A stretch of DNA of 31,688 bases from Saccoglossus kowalevskii (taxonomy: Eukaryota > Hemichordata > Enteropneusta > Harrimaniidae), in assembly GCF_000003605.2 (NCBI RefSeq), contig NW_003125890.1, positions 19,564-51,251 on the forward strand, given 5' to 3'. Positions within the stretch are counted from its first letter, which is position 1, and every line of letters begins with the position of its first letter. Under the pieces are notes generated by a model. The model was not told the DNA's origin and searched no databases. It saw only the letters and a list, made by a program, of their open reading frames with translations. Position numbers and translations under genes: made by a program. Below, piece after piece: positions 1-15,880 of this stretch.

Positions 1-26
1 TTTGGTGTGTTTGTCCAACAACCTAC

Positions 27-4181
<4,155 letters not shown>

Positions 4182-4855
4182 CTAAAATATACAAATTATA
4201 TATTTATAATCCGAGCAATGTCATATTGTTGCATACATCTTGTTAATCTTGGTCTGTACTACAGATGATGTACATGTACAATACTGCAAGAAATCTAAGT
4301 TTACGCGGCTAATTATACAAATTATGTATTTAATCTGCACATTTTTAATCAGGTCTCCGGATTATTTCGGATACACATAATCTGATTGAGTTGCACCTGA
4401 TATAGCCTAACAAGGTCGCGTGAGTTGCGCCCTCCATGTGTTCCAAACCTAACACAGTTAGAGTGGTCTGATGCCGCTCGGCCGGCGAGGGCGCCACTCG
4501 GCCTACACCTGGGCCGGGAAAGTCTCCGATGGCGGCGCTATAAAATGTTGAAGTCTTTTTCTTCTCACACAGATCTACACGTGTTACCAATTCAGTATGA
4601 TAGAAAGCGTATATATTCTTCTGATTACCACAATAGACAAGCTGCATACCCAGACCGAAAATATGTGGTTGCAATGTTTCATGATCAAAGCTTTCAATTA
4701 AATAATTGGACGTTCAAATATCATTCGTGAGATACGGCTGAGTCATTACTTTGTGACGTTTTTAGCGCTCGTTGTCTAGCGTCATGTCAGTGACAAAAGG
4801 TGACGCATCTGCGCACTTGTTTACTCACAGGGAGCCCAGGAACTATGATCAACTC

Positions 4856-4863
4856 TATAAAGG
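4856..4863 (+). promoter_or_regulatory. Candidate TATA box
   Basis: The sequence TATAAAGG lies 46 bases before the ATG of the possible HAL-like exon at 4902. TGACG half-sites (CRE-like) occur upstream at 4754-4758 and 4801-4805. Spacing suits a short 5' leader. The call rests on motif and spacing only. Confidence 0.35.
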
Positions 4864-4901
4864 GGCGAACTTCTGTGTTCATGTGTGTTGAAGTGAACGC
4901 T

Positions 4902-5035
4902 ATGCCAAATATTTGCGTCACTGTCAGATGCACAAAAATAGCTACTCCGTCGACAAGAAAAGGTCGTTTTTTGACTTTGACTTTGACAATTGGCTGCTGA
5001 TGTATGCAGAAACATGTTAAACTGTATCAAAAGTT
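4902..5035 (+). pseudogene. Possible HAL-like N-terminal exon with in-frame TGA
   Basis: From ATG 4902 the frame begins MPNICVTVR, later has LTLTIG, and after a TGA codon (4998-5000) continues as CMQKHVKLYQK up to a strong donor GTAAGT at 5036. Vertebrate HAL starts with Met-Pro, a V-x-V-R motif, an Ala-x-Pro, a Leu-Thr-Val-Gly-Trp-Leu block and a basic Tyr-containing helix at comparable spacing, so the match is ordered but weak, roughly ten identities. The Trp-Leu position reads Cys-stop. It lies on the strand opposite to the HAL exons at 27-4181, pointing away from them. It could be a decayed head-to-head paralogue, a locally inverted first exon, or chance. No further HAL exon was found to its right. 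Confidence 0.3.
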
Positions 5036-6205
5036 GTAAGTTTGCCAAATTATTTTGAGTTTACGTAAGTATATTATGAAAATGAGTCAGTGCAATGCAA
5101 TTCAGTTAACACGAATTTCTGTAATATATCAGCGAGCAAAATAAGTTCAAAGGGTTTGCGGTTTTTGCATAATTGTTTAAAATTTTCTCAATGTTCACTT
5201 TTTGGCGTCAATCTCTCAATTTCAACTTAATAGAAATAGGTTATTAATTTTTAGGAATAAACATTAGAAAATCAAATCAAAATACAGAAAATAATTTAAA
5301 TAATTAATTTTAAATTTTTTCACAATAATGAGAACGATTGCACAATAATGAACAACACATTTTCGGTATAACCAGATTAAGCTACGCAGTACAAATGAAC
5401 ACGTGATCTAAATGTACATATTCAGTGATTCATAATCATCTACTTTTAGTTAATCACATCTATATAAGAATAATCAGCACTCAGTGAATATGTCCAACTC
5501 CAAACAATCTTTGAGAAGCTATATGTGTGTGGGACAACACTTTTAACAGAATATTATTAAATCATCAAATGATCGATACATTTGACACTAAATTATTCGG
5601 AAACGGAAAAATATGCATAAACTATTAGTAGCTAAAAATAGATATATAACTGTAATGGCAGTTACGTGGATCATAAATAACGAAAACATACATAAACATT
5701 GCCAAACCAGGTAGATAAGCGCTGTTCGGTTTGTAAGTGGAGACGATGGGTCTGAACAGGACGCCGCTAAGACTCCTCAGAGCTATATTAATGTTTACAT
5801 TGGTGTATCAGTTAGACTGTCAGTGATTGATTGTCATGCAAGTTTGGTATGTATAAATTAGCAAGTGCATTATCCCTACGCAACAATGTGTGAACTTTCC
5901 AATCTCCCCCTGAAAATCATAGAGGATGGGTGTCAAATACATGAACAAATCGTGTCTTCCGATCTGTGTGCCAAATTCTCAATCATATCGCTTGCCTGCC
6001 CGAAATGCGAGGCAGACCGTGTGAATACTGGATAGCGAGTTACCCCTGAGATAATGGACAGACCCATTCCCCTGACGACTGAAACGAAAGCATCGCATGG
6101 TGAATATTAATTTGAAGAATAGCTTGACACATTATTTCTATGTAATTCAAGCGTCATATCGACGATAATTTAGAAAATTCAGTTTTCGGGAATTGAGTTC
6201 CAAGC

Positions 6206-6592
6206 GATAACAACCCCCGAGGGGGAGGGGGGGCTACTTCCATAGAAGTGCAATACGGGTATGTGCCGCCCGACTGGAGTGTCATTTCACGTTATTTTGT
6301 TTAGAAGTGGGTAGCCATTTATCAATGGTTTGGTTTAGAAATGTGTAGCATTTATTTACTTTTTCACAGATCCTTATATTCAAAGCCAAATACTGGAAAA
6401 GGCTGAATAAAATGCATTGCCCTGATGCCCTCACTGGTTGCGAAAGTTGTGAGCTGGGTGTTTTTTTTCGGTGAAAACACTTGTGATTAGAAGTGGGTAT
6501 ATAAATAGAAAGTGAGTATGGTTTTCGAGAGGTGGGCTTCACACCCTTGCCCACTTAATGTGGAAGTAGCCCCCCCCCCCTCCGGATAACAA
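6206..6592. mobile_element. hAT-like MITE, copy 1, with 8-bp target duplication
   Basis: The element (6214-6584, 371 bp) is bounded by perfect direct repeats GATAACAA at 6206-6213 and 6585-6592. Its ends are inverted: a C/G-rich tip followed by GGGGGGCTACTTCC on the left, and GGAAGTAGCCCCCC before the right tip. The interior has no coding capacity and repeats the motif TTTAGAAGTGGGTA several times. Eight-base target duplications and short inverted ends are typical of non-autonomous hAT elements. Confidence 0.82.
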
Positions 6593-6848
6593 AACACGCT
6601 AAAAACGCAAAGGCTTATGGGTAGACGCTTGTTTGTAAACAATGACACGCTATGGCCGTCTGACGCACGCGCAGGTGAAACTCCCCCGCTTTAAATTATG
6701 CTAAGCTGAATATGAGCAGGTAAGTCGACAGGGAAGAGTGTAGCAGTAAATGTTTCTAGAATGTGAAGACAAACATTTGTGCAGCAAACCGGTTTTAGCA
6801 ATTTACACCCACGACATTCAGGTCTAACTCAATCTATTGTCTCGATGA

Positions 6849-7252
6849 GACATGGTCCCCCCGGGGGAGGGGTATGTGCCGCCCGACTGTGGTGTCATTT
6901 CACGTTATTTTGTTTAGAAGTGGGTGGTCATTTATCAATGGTTTGGTTTAGAAGTGGGTAGTCATTTATCAATGTTTTGGTTTAGAAGTGTGTAGCATTT
7001 ATTTACTTTTTCACAGGTCCTTATATTCAAAGCCAAATACCGGAAAAGGCTGAATAAAATGCGTCGTCCGGATGTGCTCACTGGTTGAAAAAGTTGTGAG
7101 CTGGGTGTGCATTTTTTTTGCTGAAAATACTTGTGTTTAGAAGTGGGTATATAGATAGAAAAAAATGGTTTAGAAGTGAGTATGGTTTACGAGAGGAAGA
7201 CTGCACACCCTTACCCACTTAATGTGGAAGTAGCCCCTCTCCCGGACATGGT
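6849..7252. mobile_element. hAT-like MITE, copy 2, with 8-bp target duplication
   Basis: The element (6857-7244, 388 bp) is bounded by perfect direct repeats GACATGGT at 6849-6856 and 7245-7252. It is in the same orientation as copy 1 and aligns with it over most of its length. It lacks the GGGCTACTTCC part of the left inverted end and has one extra TTTAGAAGTGGGTA segment. The right end still carries GGAAGTAGCCCC. Confidence 0.82.
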
Positions 7253-8330
7253 TCGTTTTCTTCAATGCGATATACCAACAGTTTGACAAGAACACTGATA
7301 AACTCAGCGTAAACATTTCCCTCAATTTCCAATTAGTAATTCAATAAAACGAAACGTCCCATAATGAGCCTAGGGTTTTGATTTTTGGCGTTCGTTTTAA
7401 AATCTTATTCTTTGTCGCCACCACAGGAATGTGGAACTTTGAGAATCAAAGCTAAAATCTAAATTGCGATCACTTACCGCCAATTCATCAAATGAAAAAT
7501 CGTCAAAAAAAACAAAAATGTTAGAATCCAGAAAATATAAGAAATTCACATGGCCGTCATTAACCACAGACCCAATTAATGCTTGAAGAATAATAAGGCA
7601 TCAGCAGGAAGTTAAAACTTGCAATGAAATAGTGAAGCATGGACAAGTACATCTCGCAAATCATGGAGTTCCAGCATTTAGTCTCAATTCATAAGCCAGG
7701 ATCTAAATTCAATCCGGAATTACAGAGGAATATCAATTTAAAGTCGTTTCGGAAAACCATTTACAAGCATTTTAAATACAAGTTTAACACTTTTTCTACA
7801 CCAAAATAACCTACTCTGCAAAAAACAAACTGGCTTCAGAAAAAAATTATCGCACAACATGTAACCTATTTGTTCTTCAAACTATCGAATAGGGTTGTGT
7901 TGTGCCTAGATCAAATTCAGCTTATTACCTAGACACTACATAGAATCCGATTATGTGGCGTCGTATAGAAAAAAAAACGGGTTTGGAGGATTTTGTGCCT
8001 ACGCAGATGAGGTGCGTAGGGGCATGCAGGGTGCAGCGGGCTTACTTTCTTGGTATACACTTGAATTCTCAAAAAAAGTACTTAATACAATGTGCTACGA
8101 ATTATTTGTTATATCGGAGCCCACATGATACTCCCATCAATGGTAAAGTGAGTTAAATCATATTTTGAAAACCTGAACTGAAAAAAAATAATTAAAATGA
8201 GATACAAACCGTGTCTCTCTGGTCAGCCATGATTGAAGCAGGTTTTGATCAATACTGAATACCAAAAGAGAAAACTGGCGTTCTTATATAACCATATTTG
8301 TATTGATTCTATAAAAATTTGCGTCATTTG
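7253..8330. other. No recognisable feature
   Basis: AT-rich sequence between the second MITE and the tandem duplication. Only short frames occur (for example 7953-8156) and none resembles a known family or shows convincing splice structure. Confidence 0.6.
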
Positions 8331-10667
8331 TGTGTCACATGATATATTCTGACCAATTACATTCAAGGATCCACCTGACTCACACCTGTCAGACTGGATT
8401 ACGGCTGAACATTTTGGATTTGCGCCAAACAACGATAGAGCGTTAAAAGTTGCAAAAACAGGATTATATTGTCGTTAAGTAAAGAAGCAGTGAAGTGGGG
8501 CACACTAAACATAACATTCGACATGCAGCGATTTGAAGCAAAGGTGACAACAGTCTAAAATGCAGAGACCGAAAAACACAAGGATTTTAAAACTGACGTT
8601 ATTAGGCAAAATATGAATCGTAAAAGTAAACAAATAAATAGTTGCATTCATCGTCTAGATCAGGAATACCTCATAATTTGCACAACAATGCCTGTATTGT
8701 TCATACATTATACCTTATGACGACTGCTTTTTTTTTAGCATTTCACCCATCGTACTGAGTCAGCTGAGTACACTACGAGTTATTCATTATTAAATGTGAA
8801 GAAACGTTTTCATGTATCGAATATTTAATTAGTACTTTAATTATAAACCTTGCTTTGATCTGTCATATGTTGTGAATGATTGCCCTCCTCTCTTTTAAAT
8901 ACTATCATGTACAATACAATTTAGAAAGTATATACATACGAGAAAGTATAAATTTGTATTTTTGTACAAATCGCGGCCCTACAATATGAAAAACGATACA
9001 AATTAAAAATCACTACTCATATAATAAATATGATATTGAACGGTTACCCATGACACAGTCCTCTCTCGATGAATGTGCCCACAGAGGCGGTGGCACGAAA
9101 TTTTGCATGGAGGGACGAGATCTGCTCACCAACCTTGCGCCGAAGGCGTGGCCTTACAGTGGCATGCTTCCACTTAAAAAATGGAAATCTAGACCATCTG
9201 AAACGCTATTTCCTGCATTTTGAGGGGCACATTTTGCTGACACAAAAGGTTTCAGCTTGATTTTGAAGTAGGGACACCCCCTCCCCGTGCCGCCGCCACT
9301 GGCCCATGATGTACATGCCAGAATGACAGTAAAAGAGAGTGTAACACTACGCAAACGCGACCAGTTATGTGAGCTGCAAGACCATTTTGATTGTTAAACA
9401 GTTTATAAAAATTCACAATTCAAAAATGTTCGTATAGTTAGCTGCTTTCACTTTATAAGTATATTTGACAGGCCAGTACAATCGTGTTGTCTTATTAACG
9501 CAGTAATAGGTACATACTTGTGAGTTTGACCTTCCACACATATGAGACAAACGAGGGTAATTATGGCAAGCCGTGACTGGTACACAATATCGCACTACGG
9601 AATGTAAGTGACGTAATGAAACAAATCGAAACAGTCTTGTGTATTTTTAGCAACTTCGGATAGTACTAGTATATAGGGCAGTTTATAGGACACTGACATG
9701 GCAGTTAAAAGGCCTTCTTACCCTGGTTTTCTGACTTTTATTGGGAATCTGTATACATATGTGCACCTAATTTGGGTCTTTTTTGTCTGGAACGAGGTGC
9801 ATTTTGAGCCAACATTACATTTCAACATTTATGATTGAAATTATATGTATAAACCTCAAAAGGTGTCGCCCAAGCCATTAAAATTTAGAAAATCGAGCTC
9901 GAAATCGGCCTAAATAACCCATGTTAAAAAAACACAGATGAGAAAGAGCAAAATGTCTAAAAGTTCTGGTATAATACAAGAAAAATGCCGTCCAATGCAG
10001 TCAATACTGTATATCATATTTCAAAACATTCTCTCACTGAGATTGAAATCCACTTCATTCTAATTAACCCTGGGCCAGTATGGCAATGGCCCACTATATA
10101 CATGTACATAATAAACGGACAAAGAGGGCCAACATCAATTCTAAAATTATTTAATAGTTTAACTATAGTCACATAAGCACAGTATTGCCTAACCAATCTT
10201 ATTTGTGATTCGATTACTTGACGAACAGGCCACACCTGCAACTAGGTGGGAACATTAAAAAAAATCCTACCCTAGCGTTGTCATGACATCGCCCGAAAAT
10301 ATGAATTGTGACCGTGGCCTCACGCAAAATCAATCTTTTAATAATTATTTTAGACATTCGCTCATTTTACTTTGCTTGAGTGTGTGTCCAAAGATACTAT
10401 TTTGTTTTTGAGTTGCGACCAGTGCATTTACTGGGTCAACACTCTATGCATTACACCGAGCACTTAGTTCAAAAGTTCAAGCTATAAAACATTTAACTTT
10501 ACTGAGTCTTTGAGTTCATTGAACGTTCAATTCCATCAAGTGATCAAGTCTAATAAGTTCATTATTAATAATGTGAAGTCAGTCAACCTTTCAGCCTACA
10601 AGCTTGTCTGTATGCATGTATGTATGTATGTATGTACGTTTCTGTGATTTTTGACTCGGGTGTACGA
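8331..10667. repeat. Large tandem duplication, copy 1
   Basis: This ~2.34-kb unit is repeated directly after it at 10668-13461. The first ~105 bases of the two copies differ at only two positions; later parts carry more substitutions and indels. Matching landmarks: 8860/11218 (TGCTTTGATCTGTCATATG), 9082/11728 (GC-rich element), 9665/12490, 10400/13180. The unit ends in an (ATGT)n tract at about 10612-10636 followed by TTTTTGACTCGGGTGTACGA. No convincing coding sequence. Confidence 0.9.
9082..9301. mobile_element. GC-rich short element with inverted ends, copy A
   Basis: A ~220-bp block much richer in GC than its surroundings. The left end CAGAGGCGGTGGCACG is nearly the inverse of the right end CGTGCCGCCGCCACTG. 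The CAG(T/A)GGCGG tip resembles hAT termini. A clean 8-base target duplication is not seen; only GCCCA is shared by the flanks. The interior has GCGCCGAAGGCG. It was present before the tandem duplication because both copies carry it at the same place. Confidence 0.6.
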
Positions 10668-13461
10668 AGTGTCATATGATATATTCTGACCAATTACATT
10701 CAAGGATCCACCTGACTCACACCTGTCAGACTAGATTACGGCTGAACATTTTGGATTTGCGCCAAACAACGATAGGGCGTTAAAATTGCTGAGTTGCAAA
10801 AACAGGGTTACATTGTCGTTAAGCAAAGAATCAGTGAAGTGGGGCACACTAAACATAACATTCGACATGCAGCGATTTGAAGCAAAGGTGACAACAGTCT
10901 AAAATGCAAAGACCGAAGAACACAAGGATTTTAAAACTGACGTTATTAGGCAAAATATGAATCGTAAAAGTAAAAAAATAAACAGTTGCATTCATCGTCT
11001 AGATCAGGAATACCTCATAATTTGCACAACAATGCCTGTATTGTTCATACATTATACCTTATGACGACTGCTTTCTTTTTAGCATTTCACCCATCGTACT
11101 GAGTCAGCTGAGTACACTACGAGTTATTCATTATTAAGTGTGAAGAAACGTTTTCATGTATCGAATATTAGAAGAAGAAGACAGATTTTTTCACTTCTCG
11201 GTATTTTAATCATAGACCTTGCTTTGATCTGTCATATGTTGTGAATAATTGCCTTTCTCTCTTTTAAATACGTATCGTGTGACATACAATTTAGAAATTA
11301 TATTTATACGAGTAAGTATAACTTTGTATTTTTTTCTTTCTCGCACAGACCCAAATACCGACCAACTCCGGGAATGCGACACACCAGGAGTAATTAAATT
11401 AATAACACTGTTTTAAAGTAAGGAACTGGAAATATCGTTTTTTATATCAAATTTTTACAGGTTCATGTAAAATTGAAATGGCCACCTAAGACACCGACAA
11501 AGTGTGTTAGGTCATTGTAGTGCATTCCTAATAGTGTGGTGGGAAAACAATAAATTGCCTTGGCATTTCCAGTTATTCTTTAGAAGCCGACACGGTGAAA
11601 CGGGTGCATGGGATAAACATGAATCTACAATATGAAAAACTATACAAATGAAAAATCACAACTCATTTAATAAATCTCATGTTGAACGGTTACCCATGAC
11701 ATATTTTTCTCTCGATGAATGTGCCCACAGAGGCGGCGGCACAAAACTTTGCATGGAGGGGCGAGATCTGCTCGCCAACCTTGCGCCGAAGGCGCGACGT
11801 TACTAGGGGGTCCGGGCGAGCTCCCCCTTAAAAAATTTGGAAATCTAGACCCTCTGAAACGGTATTTCCAGCATTTTGAGAGGCAAATTTTGCTGACACA
11901 AAAGGTTTCAGCTTGATTTTGGAGGGTCGACGGCCACCCAACATTTTTTTCCGAGGGGGATCGCCCCCTCTGCCTACTGTGCCGACGCTTGCCCATGATG
12001 TACATGCCAGAATGACAGTGAAAGAGAGTGTATCACTACGCAAACGCGACCAGTTATGTGAGCTGAAAGACCATTTTGATTGTTAAACAGTTTATAAAAA
12101 TTCACAATTTGTAATATCTCATTTACATGGGAAACACAACACTAACTTCCCATTGTATTAGTAATTACAACTAGTTATTCGTATAGTTAGCTGCTTTCAC
12201 TTTATAAGTATATTTCATTTAAGTATAATAATCTTAGTATATCAGTGGTGTTGTCAAATATATTGTATGTGTTTTGAGTATACAGCTACAATAGCTATTC
12301 AGCTTATGTGCGCTTCAATGATAGTCCCAGTGCGATCGTGTTGTCTTATAAACTCAGTTCGACCTTCCATTCATTCGAGACAAACGAGGGTAATTAGTGG
12401 CAAGTCGTAACAGGTACACCATATCACACGTGCATGTGACGTAATGAAACAAAGCGAAACCGTCTTGTGTATTTTTGCCAACTTCGGGCACTATATAGGG
12501 CAGTATATAGGACATTGACATGGCAGTGACAAGGCCGCCTAACCCTGGTTTTCTGACTTTTATTGGAAATCTGTATACATATGTGCACCTATTTTTTTAA
12601 AGTGTTTGAAAGGGGGGATTTCAACATTTATGATTGAAATTATAAGTATAAACCTCAAAAGGTGTCGTCCAAGCCATTCAAAATTTTGAAAATCGAACTC
12701 GAAATCGGTCTAAAAATAACCCATGTCAAAAAACCACAGTCTGATGAGAAAGAGAAAAATGTCTAAAAGTTCTGGCATAATACAAGAAAAATGCCGTTCA
12801 ATGCAGTCAACACTGTATATCAGATTTCAAAACATTCTCTCACTGAGATTGAAATCCAGGTCATTATAATTAACCCTCGGCATGTAGTGGACAATGGCCC
12901 ACTATATACAAAGCAAACAGACAAAGAGGACCAATATCAATTCTAAAATTATTTAATAGTGTAACTAGTCACAAAAAGCACAGTATTGCTTAACCAATCT
13001 TATTTGTGATGCGATTACTTGGTAACAGGCCACACCTGCAACTAGGTGGAAACATTTTTAAAAACTCCTGTCCCGGCGTTGCCATGGCAATGCCCAAACA
13101 TATGAATTTGTGACCGTGGCTTTATTAAAATCAATCTTTTAATAATTATTTCAGACATTCGCTCACTTTACTTTGCGTGAGTTTGTGTCCAATGATACTA
13201 TTTTGTTTTTTAGTTGCGACCAGTGCATTTACTGGGTCAACACTCTATGCATTACACCGAGCACTTAGTTCAAAAGTTCAAAAGTTCAAGATATAAAACA
13301 TTCAACTTTACTGAGTCTTGAAGTTCATTTGAACGTTCAATACTATCAAGTGATCAAGTCTAATAAGTTCATTAAATAATAATCTGAAGTCAGTCTACAA
13401 GCTTGTCTGTATGTATGTATGTATAAACGTTTGTGATTTTTGACACCTGTGTACGAAGTTA
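10668..13461. repeat. Large tandem duplication, copy 2
   Basis: Second unit, about 2.8 kb. It starts at a GTGTCA shared with the left border of copy 1 and ends with the same TTTTTGAC...GTGTACGAAGT sequence. It is longer mainly because of an extra segment at about 11336-11620 and smaller additions near 12110-12180 and 12220-12330. No convincing coding sequence. Confidence 0.9.
11728..11990. mobile_element. GC-rich short element with inverted ends, copy B
   Basis: Counterpart of the element at 9082-9301 within the second duplication copy. The left end CAGAGGCGGCGGCAC is well kept, the right end is eroded. The interior differs by an extra ~45 bases (AGGGGGTCCGGGCGAGCTCC region and a longer C-rich tail), suggesting the two have diverged by indel since duplication. 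Confidence 0.6.
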
Positions 13462-13510
13462 CCCTGTCTGTGTGTATGTGTGTGTGTACATGCATGTATG
13501 TGGGTACGTG
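13405..13510. repeat. (ATGT)/(GTGT) microsatellite tract
   Basis: Degenerate TATG and TGTG runs at the end of the second duplication copy and just after it, interrupted by TTTTTGAC sequence. They lead directly into the ~148-bp tandem array. Confidence 0.8.
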
Positions 13511-13529
13511 TGTACATGTATGCATGTCT

Positions 13530-14080
13530 GTTCCACGGATATCTCAAAAACCACTAGACAGTCAATGGAACTTGGTACATAGGTCTTCTAGGACGATGCA
13601 CAGGCCTGATTTATTTTGAGAAAAAAATCGTGCATATTAATCATCTAATTCGCATAATAATCAGTCTTTTCCACTGATATCCAATGTACTAAGCATCACA
13701 TTTCAATGGAACTTGGTACATAGATGCTCTAGAACAAACAAATATCTGATCAGTTTCGGATTAAAATCTGCTCATATCTGTTACCTTATTTGCATAATAA
13801 TTAATCGTTTTCGGCTTTTCCATTAATATCTCAAGTACTAATCAACTTGTTTCAATTAATCTTGGTTCATGAATGCTCTTCAACACAATGCAATGTTCTA
13901 AGTAGTTTTGGATTTAAATATATCAACCATAATTACCTAATCTGCATAATTATTTAATTTTCAGTTTTCCACTAATTAATCATCACATTCTAATATGTAC
14001 TTGGTACACAGGTGATCCGGAACAATGAACATACCTGCTTAGTTTTTGGGTTCAAATCCGTGTATATTTATTATCAACTT
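13530..14080. repeat. ~148-bp tandem repeat, four units
   Basis: Units begin near 13530, 13669, 13817 and 13965, giving periods of 139, 148 and 148 bases. Each starts TTCCA(C/T), then ATATC, AAGTACTA or similar, an AACTTGGTACATAG-like core, TCT(A/T)GAACA, and a GCATAATAATTAAT tail. The units are well diverged. No coding capacity is evident. Confidence 0.85.
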
Positions 14081-14530
14081 CAAAATGTAATTGCTTACGT
14101 TACCATTGCGGTGACTACTTGGTGTTTGTTTTCTGGAGCGTTGTGCTGGGACGGAAATGTTTCTGGTGGTGGGTTGGGTCACATCTGACTCACGTTTGCT
14201 ATTTTAGAGTTTGATATCATATTTTCCAAAAGGTTTGTTTTTATGGCCACTTCATAATTAAATATAATTACATAATTTAAAATGAATCCATTTTCATATA
14301 CCTTATCATGTTTACATATATGACATGGCAGTACCATATTAAAGGGGAGTAGAGGTGTGGCTTTTGACACTCTGTACATGAAATTTGAGATCTATGAATG
14401 GATTCTGTTGATAAAAACAACTTGTATGTGCTGCGAAATGTCCTAAATATCGGGTATAAAACGGGCTGTGAAGCAGACGACAAACTTTCGCTTTTCCTGG
14501 TGTCATTTCGCCTCCGGAGGGCCAGTCAAA

Positions 14531-14538
14531 TGACGTCA
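14531..14538. promoter_or_regulatory. CRE palindrome TGACGTCA (arm 1)
   Basis: A perfect TGACGTCA octamer about 100 bases before the ATG at 14640. The same octamer is kept in arm 2 at 16661-16668 at the matching distance from its ATG. Conservation of a full site in both diverged arms supports a promoter role, but binding is not shown. Confidence 0.5.
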
Positions 14539-14639
14539 TCAGTGAACACTGATAATTGAACCCATTCATGCTAGTAGCCAATCCCATAGAAATGCTAACT
14601 ATGAAAGAACTTGTTGACTGACTACTTAAAAGTTGAAAC

Positions 14640-14790
14640 ATGGCGAAATGTTGTGCGCATGAATGCCATAACGATTCATGTTAAGTTTCTCGAAATTCCA
14701 AATAAAAAATCACGTTGTTGGTTGCGAGAAAACGGCAGAAGAACTAACCTGAAAATGAAGACACGTACAGCGCTCTAGCTATAGTAAACA
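14640..14790 (+). pseudogene. THAP-like zinc-finger first exon, frameshifted
   Basis: From ATG 14640 the frame reads MAKCCAHECHNDSC and then stops. Shifting frame, it continues FLEIPNKKSRCWLRE and further basic sequence to a GTGAGT donor at about 14791. THAP domains start with Met, a Cys-x(2-4)-Cys pair, then an F-x-x-x-P and a Trp at about this spacing, and end with Cys-x2-His, which would be in the next exon. The reading is therefore a broken THAP-type exon 1. The next exon was not found. It could belong to a P-element-like transposase or to a cellular THAP gene. Confidence 0.45.
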
Positions 14791-15880
14791 GTGAGTAAAT
14801 AAATATTGTTTGAGTTAAAAAAATATATTAGAAATACGCTAATAACATTTACAGTAATCATTTCACCCAACTTCCCACTTTTAATCGACCGCTTATCGCT
14901 TAATTTCCGACCGCACTGTATTTTCCGACCGGAAAACGACCGCATTTTTATCGTAATTTTTCTCTCACCGACCCATTGAAAACACCGACCGGTCGCCCAA
15001 ACACTGGTCATTGGCAGAGTAGTGATCGAAACAGTGGTTTTGAGTGATACAGTTTGGGGATACAACGGGTACTAACTATTATTAAATTCCGAACTACTCT
15101 TCAAATCTATACCACATTGTATCATTCGCGGAGGAAACTTCACCTGCGTCCAATATTAAATAACTGACTTTGCGTAATTATTATGAAACCGATATATTAC
15201 AATGTTGAAATTTTTAGAGCCGGTACAACATTGTAAACAAATTTGCGTAATTAGAAAAGCAGCGCACTAAGTAAACGACCTCAAAATATACAAGTTTCCG
15301 TACAGCACCGTAAGAACTAATAACAATTTTACAAGATCGACGCGCGGAGCACGAAAGAAAATGATTGCTAAGACAACGCGCCTGTTCAGTGCGTGTCTTG
15401 GGGGTCAAACTTCGGTCAACACACACTTGACGTAAGTAAGTTACGCAATGAAAGTACTTAAAATTCAATTGCATCCTAAAATGATGTCGTTGATCACTCA
15501 GTCTTTTGCAAAATATTATAACTAGTTTCCAAGCTTTTGATGCAGCCAGATTTATTTAACTTTGTGGAAATATAATCTTTTTAATTTCTCAGTCCTTTCT
15601 GGGCGACCTGCGGCTGTTTGTTTCCTACTCTCTCCTAAGCTAGCGATTGGTGAGAATGGTTATTAATATATTACCCAATACACTTGTAAATCGGACAGTC
15701 ATACCGCAATTGTGTTGAAACATTTTGGGGGCAGTAAGTAACGTCAGAATATTGTTTAAAATAAAATATTCCATCCCAATCAAATCTAGGTCAAAGGGTC
15801 AAAGTGCGTGCATATAATTATAGATAGTTAAAAACTAAATATGTTTGACGGCTATTCAACGTTTGTGCAAACAAGAATAA
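14791..15880. other. Spacer with GGTCGG-rich segment, no gene
   Basis: Between arm 1 and the satellite. At about 14880-15000 the minus strand carries several CGGTCGG and CGGTCG(T/A) copies in short spacing, resembling a decayed dispersed element. The remainder is AT-rich, and no frame in it matches a known family. Confidence 0.5.

Larger units (their letters stand above)
4182..6205. other. Region upstream of mapped HAL exons, no proven gene
   Basis: No HAL exon could be found on the minus strand here, although the gene's 5' exons must lie to the right of 4181. A short GC- and CpG-rich island sits at about 4420-4545, with ATGGCGGC next to a TATAAAA string near 4530-4547. Overlapping frames on both strands of the island match nothing I know. 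A possible plus-strand HAL-like first exon is listed separately. The stretch 5040-6205 is AT-rich and shows nothing recognisable. Confidence 0.6.
14339..14790 (+). repeat. Inverted-repeat arm 1 with CRE and THAP-like exon
   Basis: This ~450-bp arm is the reverse complement, with scattered differences, of 16413-16863. Both arms run inward: promoter-like sequence first, then an ATG-started exon ending toward the spacer. The spacer (about 1.6 kb) includes GGTCGG-rich sequence, satellite units and the assembly gap. Confidence 0.88.

Noticed and set aside
4345-4730. Overlapping 100-residue open frames on both strands in the GC-rich island
   Set aside because: Open on both strands because stop codons are rare in GC-rich DNA. 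Neither protein resembles HAL or any known family and no splice partners are evident.
6779-6961. Plus-strand frame overlapping the second MITE
   Set aside because: It runs from unique sequence into the transposon and has no family match.
11667-12043. Open frames over the GC-rich short element
   Set aside because: The matching frame in copy A is not preserved, and the DNA shows inverted ends typical of a non-autonomous element, not a gene.
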